DNA of 64,000 bases from Geopsychrobacter electrodiphilus DSM 16401. GTDB lineage: Bacteria > Desulfobacterota > Desulfuromonadia > Desulfuromonadales > Geopsychrobacteraceae. Below the pieces are notes generated by a model. The model was not told where the DNA came from. It searched no databases and worked only from the letters and a program-made list of their open reading frames with translations. Position 1 is the first letter of the stretch, and each line of letters opens with the position of its first letter. Where the stretch lies: positions 2,196,894-2,260,893 of the forward strand of contig NZ_ARWE01000001.1 of the NCBI RefSeq assembly GCF_000384395.1, given 5' to 3'. This document shows positions 20,234-29,844 of this stretch, in pieces. A program made the position numbers and the translations under genes.

Positions 20234-22027
20234 ATGCAACAGCGTGGCTGGGACGAGCTGGATATCCTCCTCATCAGTGGCGATGCCTACGTTGATCATC
20301 CTGCGTTCGGTACTCCGCTGGTTGCACGTCTGCTTGAAGGCGCCGGGTACCGGGTCGGAATCCTTGCCCAACCAGACTGGAAGAATCAAGCAGCCTTCCG
20401 AACGATGGGTCGTCCCCGCCTGTTCGCCGCAATCTCCGCTGGCGCCATGGATTCGTTGGTCAACCATTACACCGCAGCTAAAAAAATCCGCCGCGATGAT
20501 GCCTATACTCCCGGAAGCCGAGCCGGAAAACGTCCAAACCGCGCTGTAATTGCCTACACCGCAGCGGTCAAAGGGGCTTTTAAAGGGCTACCGACGGTCA
20601 TTGGCGGGATTGAAGCCAGCTTACGCCGATTAGCCCATTACGATTATTGGGATGACCGCGTTCGGCGCTCGGTTCTGATCGACAGCAAGGCCGACCTGCT
20701 GCTTTACGGCATGGCCGAAACGGCCTTACTAGAATTGGTTGCGCGTCTGGACGCGGGGGAAGATTTCAGCGAGATCCGAGATATCCGCGGGACCGCAGTA
20801 ATTTCGAATGAAATTCTTGCAGGCTGGGTCCCCCTCCCCTCCTTCGAAGAGGTTAGCGCAGATCCGCAGGCCTATAATCTGGCATTCAAATTGACCTGCG
20901 AGCAGCAGAACCCCTATTCCGCGAAGGGCTTAAGTCAAAAGCACGCCCAACGTCAGGTCCTGGTTAATCCACCTGGGCTCCCACTTTCTGAAGAGCAACT
21001 GGACCGGGTTTATGCCCTCCCCTTCACACGCCTTCCGCACCCCGATTACCAGGAGAAGATCCCGGCCTACGAGCAGATCAAGTTTTCGGTCACCAGCCAT
21101 CGCGGCTGCTTCGGTGGCTGTGCCTTTTGCGCAATTACGCACCATCAGGGGAAGACCATTCAATCCCGCTCCGAAGCTTCGATCCTGAACGAAGTCGATC
21201 GCCTGACCGAGCACCCCGAGTTTCGCGGCACCCTCAGCGATGTTGGAGGGCCGACCGCCAACATGTACGGCCTGCGTTGTGGTAATCCAGCGGCCGAAAA
21301 AGTCTGCCGCCGCGGCAGCTGCCTATACCCGACTCTGTGTAAGAACCTTCAAACCGATGAGCGTCCCGCGGTACGTCTGCTCGGCAAGATCCGCGAGCGT
21401 CAAAGGGTGAACCATGTCTTCGTCGCTTCGGGGGTGCGTTACGATCTACTCCCTTTTCAACCTCAATATTTTGATGATCTACTAAAGCACCATGTCGGTG
21501 GCCTGCTCAAAGTCGCCCCGGAATCAACGGTTGACCGGGTAACGGATGTCATGCGCAAACCCGGAGCCAAAATATTCACCGATTTTTTAGATAAATTCAG
21601 GCAGCGCAGCGCACAACTCGGGCTGCGTCAGGCCATCGTCCCTTATCTGATTAGTGGCCACCCTGGCTGCACCCTGGCAGATATGGTAGAGGTCGCCCTT
21701 TATCTTAAACTGCACCGCTTGCGCGTCGAACAGGTTCAGGATTTCACCCCGACCCCGGGGAGTCTGGCGACCTGTATTTATCACACCGGCACTGACCCAT
21801 TCAGCGGCGCACCCATTCATGTCCCGCTTTCAACAAAAGAGAAACGCCTGCAAAAGGCCTTGTTGCTCTATCACAAACCCGAATCCAAGCAGGATGTGCT
21901 TGAAGCCCTTCGACTATGCGGACGCGGGGATGCCCAACAACAACTCTTCAGCGAGACACGAGATCAAAAGGCTGCAGGAGTAAAGCGAACGGAAACCAGC
22001 AAAACACGACGCGCATCAAGGAAATAG
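20234..22027 (+). CDS. YgiQ-family radical SAM protein
   Basis: At least 597 residues. An N-terminal UPF0313 domain (ISGDAYVDHPAFG) precedes the radical SAM core. The cluster motif CFGGCAFC gives Cys292, Cys296 and Cys299 (numbered from this ATG). A C-terminal region (LKVAPESTVDRV, VEQVQDFTPTPGS) is conserved in the family, whose substrate is not established. The true start lies upstream: the in-frame codons before this ATG encode FLPTCRAD, matching the family's FLPTTRAE, yet no ATG/GTG/TTG occurs before the stop at 20180. The only near-cognates there are CTG at 20186 and ACG at 20198. Confidence 0.9.
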   Translation: MQQRGWDELDILLISGDAYVDHPAFGTPLVARLLEGAGYRVGILAQPDWKNQAAFRTMGRPRLFAAISAGAMDSLVNHYTAAKKIRRDDAYTPGSRAGKRPNRAVIAYTAAVKGAFKGLPTVIGGIEASLRRLAHYDYWDDRVRRSVLIDSKADLLLYGMAETALLELVARLDAGEDFSEIRDIRGTAVISNEILAGWVPLPSFEEVSADPQAYNLAFKLTCEQQNPYSAKGLSQKHAQRQVLVNPPGLPLSEEQLDRVYALPFTRLPHPDYQEKIPAYEQIKFSVTSHRGCFGGCAFCAITHHQGKTIQSRSEASILNEVDRLTEHPEFRGTLSDVGGPTANMYGLRCGNPAAEKVCRRGSCLYPTLCKNLQTDERPAVRLLGKIRERQRVNHVFVASGVRYDLLPFQPQYFDDLLKHHVGGLLKVAPESTVDRVTDVMRKPGAKIFTDFLDKFRQRSAQLGLRQAIVPYLISGHPGCTLADMVEVALYLKLHRLRVEQVQDFTPTPGSLATCIYHTGTDPFSGAPIHVPLSTKEKRLQKALLLYHKPESKQDVLEALRLCGRGDAQQQLFSETRDQKAAGVKRTETSKTRRASRK

Positions 22028-22050
22028 AAAAACCCTCCTCTATGCAATCC

Positions 22051-22090
22051 GATTTTACCTTTCGGAACGGATCAGCCCACAGGTAAAATC
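22051..22090. repeat. Inverted repeat after the YgiQ gene
   Basis: GATTTTACCT (22051-22060) and AGGTAAAATC (22081-22090) are perfect 10-bp arms around a 20-base loop. A short T-run (TTTAG) follows, so it may work as a weak terminator. Confidence 0.45.
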
Positions 22091-22569
22091 TTTAGTCTGG
22101 CTAGAATTTTTTCTTTGTGACTCTCGATTGATTTCTGCCTTCAGGGGCTCGGTTCGAATCATCCGTTTACTTTGTTTCATAACACTTTTCACCTCATCAG
22201 AAACGGGCGCCCTTTCAATAAAGAATTTCAATCATTCCCGCTAACTTTCCTTCCACCCGAAGTCTTTTTCAGTCTGCCGCAACAACCCGATTTCACCCCC
22301 CTCTTCAAACATCAAAAGATGTTTGCTAAATCACTCCACCGCCATTCCAAAACCCGCAATTCAAAGGACATAAAAATTTTACGCTGAGTAAATATCCCTT
22401 GACAGCATGCCTCATATTTTGCTTGTTTACAGGGATATAAAAACGCCGTTTTACCTCTATGTCTAGCGATTAACAGTATTTCCAACCAGTTATGGCAGGG
22501 GAGTTATCAGCCAGCAAGACTGCCGGCAAGACTTCTGAACGCTAATTCCAATGTAAAGGGATGACCGAA
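22091..22569. other. Long leader region before the acyl-CoA carboxylase genes
   Basis: About 480 bases with no convincing reading frame. TTGACA at about 22399 and ATAAAA near 22437 hint at promoter elements, but no pair with 16-18 base spacing is convincing. No riboswitch that I recognise. Confidence 0.35.
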
Positions 22570-24294
22570 ATGTCAAAAACCGCAATCAAACCATCTTTAA
22601 AAAATCCGTTTGCTCCGGACGAAAAAATCGAGTTCAACATCCCCGGTGAAATTGCCGGGAAGACCGGTGCCTATGAAGAGGTGATGCAGGAGGGACACGA
22701 CCTGATTCTACGTCCGATCAAGTCGGTCGCTGTTGGCCAGATTGAAAAACAACACTTTAAAAAACGGATGACGGTCTGGGAGCGGATCAAGGTTCTCACT
22801 GACGCCGAGCCGAATATTCTGTTTCAAAACTGGGGTAAAAATCTGGACGGTGCTTCGCTGGTCACCGGCATCCTGAACATAGGCGGGCGTGATGTCGCTC
22901 TCTACGGCCACGACTTTACGGTCCGCGCCGGCTCGATTGACGCCACCAACGGCAGCAAGCTGGCCAAGCTGTTCACAATGGCGGGAGAAAAGGGGATCCC
23001 GGTGATCGGCATGAATGACTCGGCCGGAGCCTTCGTGCCTGCTGGAGTCGGCGGTCTAGACGGATACGCCGAAGCCTTTACCGCCTTGCGCAAAATCAGC
23101 GGCGTCGTTCCTTCGATCATGTGCATGTTCGGCTTCAACGCCGGCGGCGGATCCTACCTGCCACGCCAGGGGAGTTTCGTCATCCAGCCCGAGGACACCT
23201 TCTTCGGCCTGACCGGCCCCGGCGTTGTCAAGTCGGTCCTGGGTGAGGATGTCACCCCGGAAGAATTGGGTGGACCCAAAGTCCACGGGGCAACCGGTGT
23301 CGCCGATCTGACCGTTTCAGATGAAACGGCGGCCCTGCGCACCGCAATCCGTCTGCTCAGCTACCTTCCCGACAATAACGGAGTAATGGCCCCTTACCAA
23401 CCGACCAGCGATCCCCTGGACCGTAAAACCTGGGAGATCAACACCCTGTTCAAGAAAGCCTTCAACTCACCGACCGGCTTCAACACCCCGGTCGATGTTT
23501 CGATTGTTATCCAGCAGATTTGCGATCACGGCGACTACTTTGAACTGCAGCCGACCCGTGCCCGTGAGGTCATTACCGCCTTCGGTCGTCTCGACGGCAG
23601 CGTTGTCGGCTTCTGCGCCAACAACTCGGCGGTCTCTTCTGGACAGATCGACTGCGATTCGGCCAATAAAATTGCGCGCTTTGTGCGCTTCTGCAACCTG
23701 TACAATATTCCGATTATCTTCATCGAAGACACCACGGGTTTCCTCCCCGGGCGCGAACAGGAAGCACGTGGAATCGTACAAGCGGGCCGTTCAATGCTTG
23801 ATTCGATCGTCGATGTGCGCACCCCCCGCATTCTGCTGATCCTGCGCAATGCCTACGGCGGAGCCTATGCATCATACAACAACTATCCGACCGGAGCCGA
23901 TCTGGTGCTGGCCCTGCCGACCACTCGTCTGGCCGTAATGGGGCCTGCCGGTAAAGAGTTCGTCTACAAGAATGAGCTGCGCACCCTGCGAGCCGGGATG
24001 CCCGCCATGATCAAGAAGTTGACCGGCGAACGTGTCAAAGCCGGGGTGGATGGGGTCGAAGCCCAAAAGGATGCCGAAAAAGAGGCGACTGACTTCCTTA
24101 AAGCCCAGGAAGCCGCCCTAAATTTGCGCTATGAAAAAGAGTTGATGAACCCCAAAGAAGGTCTGGCACTCGGCTCGATCTCTTCACTCGTCATGCCGAC
24201 CGATTTGCGCAAGGTTCTGGGAGAAAACATGAACTTCTTCCTCCGGCACTATAAGGCTGCGCCGATGCAAGGCGTCCAGCGTGAATTCCACTAA
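22570..24294 (+). CDS. Acyl-CoA carboxylase carboxyltransferase subunit
   Basis: 574 residues from ATG at 22570, chosen because AAAGGG lies nine bases upstream; the ATG at 22561 touches that Shine-Dalgarno. Two crotonase-fold halves are visible: [19 protein letters not shown] and [15 protein letters not shown] for the acyl-CoA pocket, and [18 protein letters not shown] with [15 protein letters not shown] for the carboxybiotin side. The residue after GGAY is Ala, whereas Streptomyces PccB has Asp and AccB Ile at this selectivity position (established for those enzymes), so acyl preference is open. It works with the biotin carboxylase-BCCP fusion 22 bases downstream. Confidence 0.88.
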   Translation: MSKTAIKPSLKNPFAPDEKIEFNIPGEIAGKTGAYEEVMQEGHDLILRPIKSVAVGQIEKQHFKKRMTVWERIKVLTDAEPNILFQNWGKNLDGASLVTGILNIGGRDVALYGHDFTVRAGSIDATNGSKLAKLFTMAGEKGIPVIGMNDSAGAFVPAGVGGLDGYAEAFTALRKISGVVPSIMCMFGFNAGGGSYLPRQGSFVIQPEDTFFGLTGPGVVKSVLGEDVTPEELGGPKVHGATGVADLTVSDETAALRTAIRLLSYLPDNNGVMAPYQPTSDPLDRKTWEINTLFKKAFNSPTGFNTPVDVSIVIQQICDHGDYFELQPTRAREVITAFGRLDGSVVGFCANNSAVSSGQIDCDSANKIARFVRFCNLYNIPIIFIEDTTGFLPGREQEARGIVQAGRSMLDSIVDVRTPRILLILRNAYGGAYASYNNYPTGADLVLALPTTRLAVMGPAGKEFVYKNELRTLRAGMPAMIKKLTGERVKAGVDGVEAQKDAEKEATDFLKAQEAALNLRYEKELMNPKEGLALGSISSLVMPTDLRKVLGENMNFFLRHYKAAPMQGVQREFH

Positions 24295-24316
24295 GCACGC
24301 AGGAGCCTGAAGACCT

Positions 24317-27244
24317 ATGAAAAATCGTGATGCGTCCATAAACCCCATGGCATTGGAGATTAAAACCATGGCACAGAAAGATAACTATACTAACAACCCG
24401 CTGATCCACAGTGATCGCCGTCTCGGCCTGTCGACCTCCAAGTGGGTCAAATCCTTTACCTGTGAAAACCTTAAGCCTTTGATTGTTTGCCGCGGCCCGA
24501 TTCGGATGGAAGCGATGACCGTCTACAATGAGATGGGGATCAGCCATTACGGCATCCTGCTCTCTGAGAAAGATTCGATCGTCTATCCGAACGCCCTCTC
24601 TCCCGAATTGCGTCAACTGACCGAAAACAGCCGGGTACATCGGGTCCCCGATTACTCTGGCGCTTCCAAAGAGGAGCGTGTCGAGCGGATCGGCCAGATT
24701 ATCCAAATCGCCAAGGATAACGGTTATAACGCGGTCTTCGCCGGCTATGGTTTTATGGCGGAAGATGATGAGTTCGTCGCGGCCATCGAAGATGCTGGTT
24801 TGATGTTTATCGGCCCCTGTGCCGCGACCCAGCGAGCCGCAGGCAAGAAGGATGAGGCCAAGCGCACTGCTCTGACGGTAAATGTCTCAGTCACTCCGGG
24901 TATTGACAATGTCACCGCCCGGACGCTGGTCAAAAAACACCCCAGCCGCGAATCTTTGCTCGCCCTGATCAAAGCCGAAGAGTTAAAGGTTGATCCGAAG
25001 ATCATCAAGGATGAGAAGCTCAGCCTCGAATCCTTGGCCGACCAGATCCTGTTTGCATCCTACGCCAAGGGAATCGATCTCTTCTCGATTGAGGAGCTCT
25101 GCAAGCAGGTTGAGGCCGAGTGTGTGGCTATGTTTAAGAACTACCCTGGCGCCCGTATCCGCCTGAAAGCGATCGGCGGCGGCGGCGGTAAGGGGCAGCG
25201 GATTCTCGGTGCTTCGCTGCTGACAAAGAAAACCCCCAGTGAAAAAGAGATCGCCGCAGCGGCCGCAGCCGCCCCGGAACTGGCGCGTGAAGTTCTGGCC
25301 GAGGTCAAGGCCAACGGAATCGGTGACAATAAAAACGTGTTGATCGAACTCAATATCGAACAGACCCGTCACAATGAAATCCAGCTCATCGGTAACGGTG
25401 AGTGGACGATTGCGCTAGGCGGCCGCGATTGCTCACTCCAGATGCATGAACAGAAGCTACTCGAGATTTCAGTCACTCAAGAAGCCCTGACCCTTGAAAT
25501 CAATAAAGCCAAAAAAGCCAAGAACCAGGCGCAGGCCGAAGCCCTTGCCTCAGACCTGAAGGTCCTCAAGCGGATGGAGGAAGAATCGGAGCGTTTTGGC
25601 GTTGCCGTCGGTCTCGATTCGGCGTCAACTTTTGAGTGTATCGTCGACGGAGAACGGCACTATTTCATGGAGGTCAACACCCGTATCCAGGTCGAACACC
25701 GGGTCACAGAACTGGTTTACAGCCTCCAATTCACCAACCCCAAAGACAAAACTGACTTCTTCGTCGTCGAGTCTCTGGTCGAAGCAATGGCCTTGCTGGC
25801 GCTGCACAAAAAACGCCTCCCCCGCCCAACCCGCGTCCCTCGTTTCGGGGCCGCCGCCGAAGCGCGCCTGAATGCCACCGACTGTTCCCTCTCGCCGAGC
25901 GCTGGTGGCGTGATTCGCTACTGGTCTGCACCCATCGACGGTGAAATTCGTGACGATCAGGGGATCTGCCTCCCCAATCCGGATACCGGGCTGTTCATGA
26001 AGTACAACGTTGCCGGGGCCTACGACTCAAATATCGCGCTGTTGCTGACACAGGACGTCGATCGCGCCACGAGCTACGAACACCTCTCCAAAATTCTGCG
26101 CAATACAGTATTGCGCGGTTCCAATCTGGCGACCAACCTTGACTTCCATTACGGCCTGGTCAACTGGTTTATCGGCAACAACGTCATGGCCAAACCAACC
26201 ACCCGTTTTGTGGTGCCCTATCTAACTCTGGTCGGCCGTCTCAAAGAACACGCCAGCAAGATCGATGAGGTCTTTGCCTTCTTCGCCATGAAGAAGCATT
26301 ACGCCACCCTTCACGCCGACGATTCAGAGAGCAGAAAAGCCATTTCCGAGACCCTCGATCGCAAAGGGACTCTGCTGACGCGCCCGATGGAAATCCTGCT
26401 TAAGGATCCGCATCTGCTCTCCGGCTGGCTGAGCCTGAACAAACATAGTTTCAAGCTCGAAAAAGGCAAAATCACCTGGCTGCGCAACCCACTAGCTGTA
26501 ATTGGTGAGACCTACGAGTACCTTAATATGATGCCTCGCGAGGATGCTCCAGCTGCTGAAGTGATCTGGGATCATGACTATCAGCTACTCTCAACTGCCC
26601 TTCAGTTTTATGCGGGTCTGCGTGACCGCTTCGGTCTCGACAAAGACGACTACCTCAAACTGACCAAGATGCTGTCTAACGACAAGCCACAGGGAAACCT
26701 CGACCAGAAGACCTGGGAACAGGTTCAGGCCGCGCATTACGGTTTCGAAGCCGGCAACGAACTCCTCGGGGTGCTCTTCTCCATCGCCGAAGCGACCGAC
26801 TTTTATGCGCTTAAGGTCGAGGAAAACCTTGAAGTCACCATCCCTGAGTACCTTCACGATCCGGAGCTCCAGGCGGCGATGAAAAAAATCCTGGTGCCGC
26901 CACCAGCCACCAAGGCCGACGAAATTGTCACCCCCGGCGGCGGTATGTACTACGCTCAGGAAGCCCCAGGAATTCCACCTTTCGCCACGGTTGGTATGCA
27001 CTTCGAGAAAGGACAGCCGCTCTTTATTCTTGAAGTCATGAAGATGTTCAATAAAATACCGGCCCCCTTTGCCGGGACTATTGATAAAATTTTGATCGAA
27101 AGTGGTGACGGGACCATTGTCTCCAAAGGTCAACCGATCTTCAAGATTACCCCCGATGAAAAGTTTGTTGAGACGGACCCCAAAGAGTTGGAGCGCCAGC
27201 GACGTGCAGCAACCAGTGCCGCACTGGTCACCGTTCTGCCCTAA
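24317..27244 (+). CDS. Divergent biotin carboxylase fused to biotin carboxyl carrier domain
   Basis: 975 residues. The biotin carboxylase fold is recognisable but diverged: CRGPIRMEA stands where NRGEIA is usual, followed by AGYGFMAEDDEF, the ATP loop GGGGGKGQRI, RHNEIQLIGNGEW, and the catalytic MEVNTRIQVEHRVTE. An extended helical insertion of roughly 60 residues precedes the ATP loop. A long linker leads to a C-terminal BCCP domain with the biotinyl lysine in EVMKM (Lys909). With the preceding carboxyltransferase it should carboxylate an acyl-CoA. Start uncertain: AGGAG lies 11 bases before this ATG, but ATG at 24368 has GGAG nine bases upstream. Confidence 0.88.
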   Translation: MKNRDASINPMALEIKTMAQKDNYTNNPLIHSDRRLGLSTSKWVKSFTCENLKPLIVCRGPIRMEAMTVYNEMGISHYGILLSEKDSIVYPNALSPELRQLTENSRVHRVPDYSGASKEERVERIGQIIQIAKDNGYNAVFAGYGFMAEDDEFVAAIEDAGLMFIGPCAATQRAAGKKDEAKRTALTVNVSVTPGIDNVTARTLVKKHPSRESLLALIKAEELKVDPKIIKDEKLSLESLADQILFASYAKGIDLFSIEELCKQVEAECVAMFKNYPGARIRLKAIGGGGGKGQRILGASLLTKKTPSEKEIAAAAAAAPELAREVLAEVKANGIGDNKNVLIELNIEQTRHNEIQLIGNGEWTIALGGRDCSLQMHEQKLLEISVTQEALTLEINKAKKAKNQAQAEALASDLKVLKRMEEESERFGVAVGLDSASTFECIVDGERHYFMEVNTRIQVEHRVTELVYSLQFTNPKDKTDFFVVESLVEAMALLALHKKRLPRPTRVPRFGAAAEARLNATDCSLSPSAGGVIRYWSAPIDGEIRDDQGICLPNPDTGLFMKYNVAGAYDSNIALLLTQDVDRATSYEHLSKILRNTVLRGSNLATNLDFHYGLVNWFIGNNVMAKPTTRFVVPYLTLVGRLKEHASKIDEVFAFFAMKKHYATLHADDSESRKAISETLDRKGTLLTRPMEILLKDPHLLSGWLSLNKHSFKLEKGKITWLRNPLAVIGETYEYLNMMPREDAPAAEVIWDHDYQLLSTALQFYAGLRDRFGLDKDDYLKLTKMLSNDKPQGNLDQKTWEQVQAAHYGFEAGNELLGVLFSIAEATDFYALKVEENLEVTIPEYLHDPELQAAMKKILVPPPATKADEIVTPGGGMYYAQEAPGIPPFATVGMHFEKGQPLFILEVMKMFNKIPAPFAGTIDKILIESGDGTIVSKGQPIFKITPDEKFVETDPKELERQRRAATSAALVTVLP

Positions 27245-27263
27245 ACCCTTATTATCCTGATAT

Positions 27264-27311
27264 AAAAAGAAGAAGCCCTGCTGGCAGTGACCAGCAGGGC
27301 TTCTTCTTTTT
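27264..27311. terminator. Strong bidirectional terminator
   Basis: A 21-bp perfect stem: GAAGAAGCCCTGCTGG pairs with CCAGCAGGGCTTCTTC, with flanking A and T runs and a six-base loop. It separates the carboxylase gene (+) from the convergent siroheme reductase gene (-). Confidence 0.92.
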
Positions 27312-27341
27312 ATAAGGGTTAAACTCAGCGACGGCTGGGCC

Positions 27342-28631
27342 TTAACTCAAAGCCAGCCGTTCCTCAAGTTGTGCCAATAGTTCGATCTTACTCAAGCCGG
27401 TCGCCTGAAGTTCTCCGAGTCCCGTGCCCCTCCGTACATATAAATTAAATTGTGCAACCCGTGTTTCCCCCTCGCGCCTCAAACTGCTGGGAATAATTCC
27501 GAAATCAGCCAATTGCGGCTGTGCGCAAGAATTCGGGCAGCCCGAGATGGCAAGGGAACGATTTTGCAATTTTGGGCCGAAATCCCTGCGAATCCGCAGG
27601 GCCAGATCCCGCGTGGCGCAGAGCCCCATACGGCACTCCTGGTTGCCCGGGCAAACACGCAGAGCCCCTACTTCATCTGCCTGATAAAATCCGGCGGCGG
27701 TCAGGGACTGTTGCAGAGCCGCCATATTCCCGTCAACCAGCATTTCGATATTCTGATCCGGAGTCACAAGGAACCAATCGCAACTATGCCGGGAAGCCAG
27801 CGTTACAAGTTGGTTAAGTTTCGCGGCAGGCAGTTCCCCGACAAAAATATCCAGCGCAACCCGCTGAGAAGACTCAGCCGGCAAGAGTTGTTTGGGAAAA
27901 GCATCGGAAAATCTAACCACAGGGTGCTGTTCCAGATGCTCAGTGATACGGCGACGCAGTTCTGCTTCTCCAAGTGTATTCAGCATATATTTCAGACGCC
28001 GGCCCTTTTCACCCCAGTTTTTATAGATCGCGATGATCGCTTCTGCCAGCGGGAGCAGTTCGGCTTCAATCACCCTCTCGGCCAGGATAAAACCGGCCTG
28101 AGGTTCACGGCCCAGCCCACCAGCAATCCAGACGTCATAGCGTGACTCATCGCCCTGCTCTTCGACCAGCACCAGTGCCAGATCCTGAATCAGATGACGA
28201 CTCTGCGCGTATCCTGCCTCAATCGCGATTTTGAATTTTTTCGGCAATCCTTCAAAATGTGGGTTCCCGCTGAAATGAGTTAAAAAATGGCGCAGCAAAA
28301 CTTGAGTCCGGCCAAATCCGGGACCGAAACTGCTGCTGCAGGAAATCCCGCGCACGGCCCCGCCACAAGCACCGCGCGAGAACAGACCGACGCTCGCCAG
28401 ACCGCGATAAATCTTGCTCAAATCCCCGGCTTTTAGTCCATGGAACTCTATGCTGCCCCGGGTGGAAAGATGCAGGATCCCGCTGCCGAATCTTTCTCCA
28501 AGTTTGGCCAGGGTGCCAGCCTGCTGGGTCGAAAGAATCCCTCCCGCCAGCTTAACCCGCTGCATATATTCGCCCTGCTCATTCTGTTTATAGATCCCCT
28601 CGAGGCGCAATTTCTGTTCATCAAGCTCCAT
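27342..28631 (-). CDS. Siroheme-dependent sulfite/nitrite reductase hemoprotein
   Basis: 429 residues. Ferrodoxin-like halves (GGILSTQQAGTLAKLGERFG; STRGSIEFHGL) flank the siroheme/4Fe-4S site. The cluster cysteines are seen in CPGNQEC...C and in ISGCPNSCAQP in the C-terminal third. It is of NirA/CysI type but shorter than E. coli CysI (about 570). Because it sits divergently beside the cysH-cysD-cysN genes, assimilatory sulfite reduction is the likely role; nitrite reduction cannot be ruled out by sequence alone. Confidence 0.87.
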   Translation of the reverse strand: MELDEQKLRLEGIYKQNEQGEYMQRVKLAGGILSTQQAGTLAKLGERFGSGILHLSTRGSIEFHGLKAGDLSKIYRGLASVGLFSRGACGGAVRGISCSSSFGPGFGRTQVLLRHFLTHFSGNPHFEGLPKKFKIAIEAGYAQSRHLIQDLALVLVEEQGDESRYDVWIAGGLGREPQAGFILAERVIEAELLPLAEAIIAIYKNWGEKGRRLKYMLNTLGEAELRRRITEHLEQHPVVRFSDAFPKQLLPAESSQRVALDIFVGELPAAKLNQLVTLASRHSCDWFLVTPDQNIEMLVDGNMAALQQSLTAAGFYQADEVGALRVCPGNQECRMGLCATRDLALRIRRDFGPKLQNRSLAISGCPNSCAQPQLADFGIIPSSLRREGETRVAQFNLYVRRGTGLGELQATGLSKIELLAQLEERLALS

Positions 28632-28750
28632 GAGTACAACTCCTCATCAATTAGTGTGGTAGGAATCTAGACTTTGTTGATCATGCTTGTCAAGTTAGTT
28701 TTTTGTCCTAATTAAAATAAATAACCACAGAATTACGGATAGTTAAAATT

Positions 28751-28816
28751 TACCATACAATTGGTGGTATTAGTTTAGATTTTATTGTTGACAAAAAGAG
28801 TATGTTTATATAGTTT
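28751..28816 (+). promoter_or_regulatory. Promoter and possible operator of the sulfate-assimilation operon
   Basis: TTGACA (28788-28793) and TAGTTT (28811-28816) are 17 bases apart. Twenty bases upstream of the -35 lies an imperfect dyad, TACCA...CAATTG...TGGTA (28751-28769), in the shared control region between the divergent reductase and DUF2061-cysH genes. The dyad could bind a sulfur regulator; that is inference. Confidence 0.45.
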
Positions 28817-28847
28817 GTATTTCACATTCGGCTAAGGGGATTTAAAG

Positions 28848-29072
28848 ATGGAATCAAACCGTAGAAGTATTGCTAAAGCTCTCTCATGGCGCGTCCTGGC
28901 AACAATTATCACGACATGCCTCGTCTACTGGCTGACAGGCAAGGGCGAATTCGCCGCCACTGTCGGCCTGGCCGACACGCTGATCAAGTTTGCCCTCTAT
29001 TTCGCGCATGAGCGGATATGGAACCGCATCGACTACGGTCGTCCGAAAACTGAGCCGGAATACTCGATCTAA
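28848..29072 (+). CDS. DUF2061 small membrane protein
   Basis: 74 residues. RSIAKALSWRVLATIITTCL and LIKFALYFAHERIWNRI are hallmark DUF2061 segments, with two predicted transmembrane helices. AAGGGG lies eight bases before the ATG. The family recurs at the head of sulfate-assimilation operons and may help membrane transport or sensing, but its function is not known. First gene of the cysH-cysD-cysN unit. Confidence 0.88.
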   Translation: MESNRRSIAKALSWRVLATIITTCLVYWLTGKGEFAATVGLADTLIKFALYFAHERIWNRIDYGRPKTEPEYSI

Positions 29073-29084
29073 AAAGGATGAGAC

Positions 29085-29780
29085 ATGAACGCAACCTCCC
29101 AAGAGCAAAACCAACCCACCGCAGAAAAGATTCTGGAACAAGGAATAATCAAAGCCGGCAGTCAGAATATTGCCATGGCCTGCTCCTTCAGTGTCGAAGA
29201 CCTTATCGTCATCGACCTGCTGCGCAAGCATGCAAGCGATGTCAAATTTTTTGCCCTCGATACCGGCCGCCTGCATGAAGAGACCTACGAGGTCGCCGAA
29301 GCGCTGCTCCAGAAATACCAACTCGCGATCGAGTGGTACCTGCCCCAAACTGAGGCGCTGCAAAACCTAGAACGGGAAAAGGGACTCTTCTCTTTTCGTG
29401 AGAACGTTGGAAATCGTCTCGAATGCTGTCATATCCGCAAGGTCGAACCCTTATCCCGCGCCTTAAAAGGTCGAGCGGGGTGGATCACCGGGCAGCGCCG
29501 GGCACAAAGTGCAACTCGCGTAGAACTCGCCGGGATTGAAGTCGACGCAGCCCACGGTGGAATCATCAAAATTAATCCCCTGATTGACTGGAGCGATGCG
29601 CAGGTCTGGGCCTATGCAACAGAGCACCGCCTGCCGTTTAATCAGCTCCATGAACAGGGTTATCCGTCGATCGGTTGTGCACCCTGCACCCGCGCCATCA
29701 AACCCGGTGAAGGCATCCGCGCCGGCCGCTGGTGGTGGGAAAACCCCGAGAATAAAGAGTGCGGCCTGCATCGCCGCTGA
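29085..29780 (+). CDS. cysH: APS reductase (adenylyl-sulfate reductase, thioredoxin-dependent)
   Basis: 231 residues. The PAPS-reductase fold is marked by [15 protein letters not shown] and [15 protein letters not shown]. Cys114-Cys115 (LECCHIRKV) and Cys198-x-x-Cys201 (GCAPC) are the four 4Fe-4S ligands that mark enzymes using APS rather than PAPS. The C-terminal ECGLHRR holds the catalytic Cys227. It makes sulfite from APS, bypassing APS kinase. Twelve bases after DUF2061. Confidence 0.94.
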   Translation: MNATSQEQNQPTAEKILEQGIIKAGSQNIAMACSFSVEDLIVIDLLRKHASDVKFFALDTGRLHEETYEVAEALLQKYQLAIEWYLPQTEALQNLEREKGLFSFRENVGNRLECCHIRKVEPLSRALKGRAGWITGQRRAQSATRVELAGIEVDAAHGGIIKINPLIDWSDAQVWAYATEHRLPFNQLHEQGYPSIGCAPCTRAIKPGEGIRAGRWWWENPENKECGLHRR

Positions 29781-29844
29781 AAAGCCGGAAATCATTTCAA
29801 TTTGCACCACCGCTTATCTTGAACGATTCCAAAAAGGACGACTG

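Noticed and set aside
22172-22387. 71-codon plus-strand ORF in the gap before the carboxylase genes
   Set aside because: No Shine-Dalgarno, low-complexity composition and no recognisable motif.
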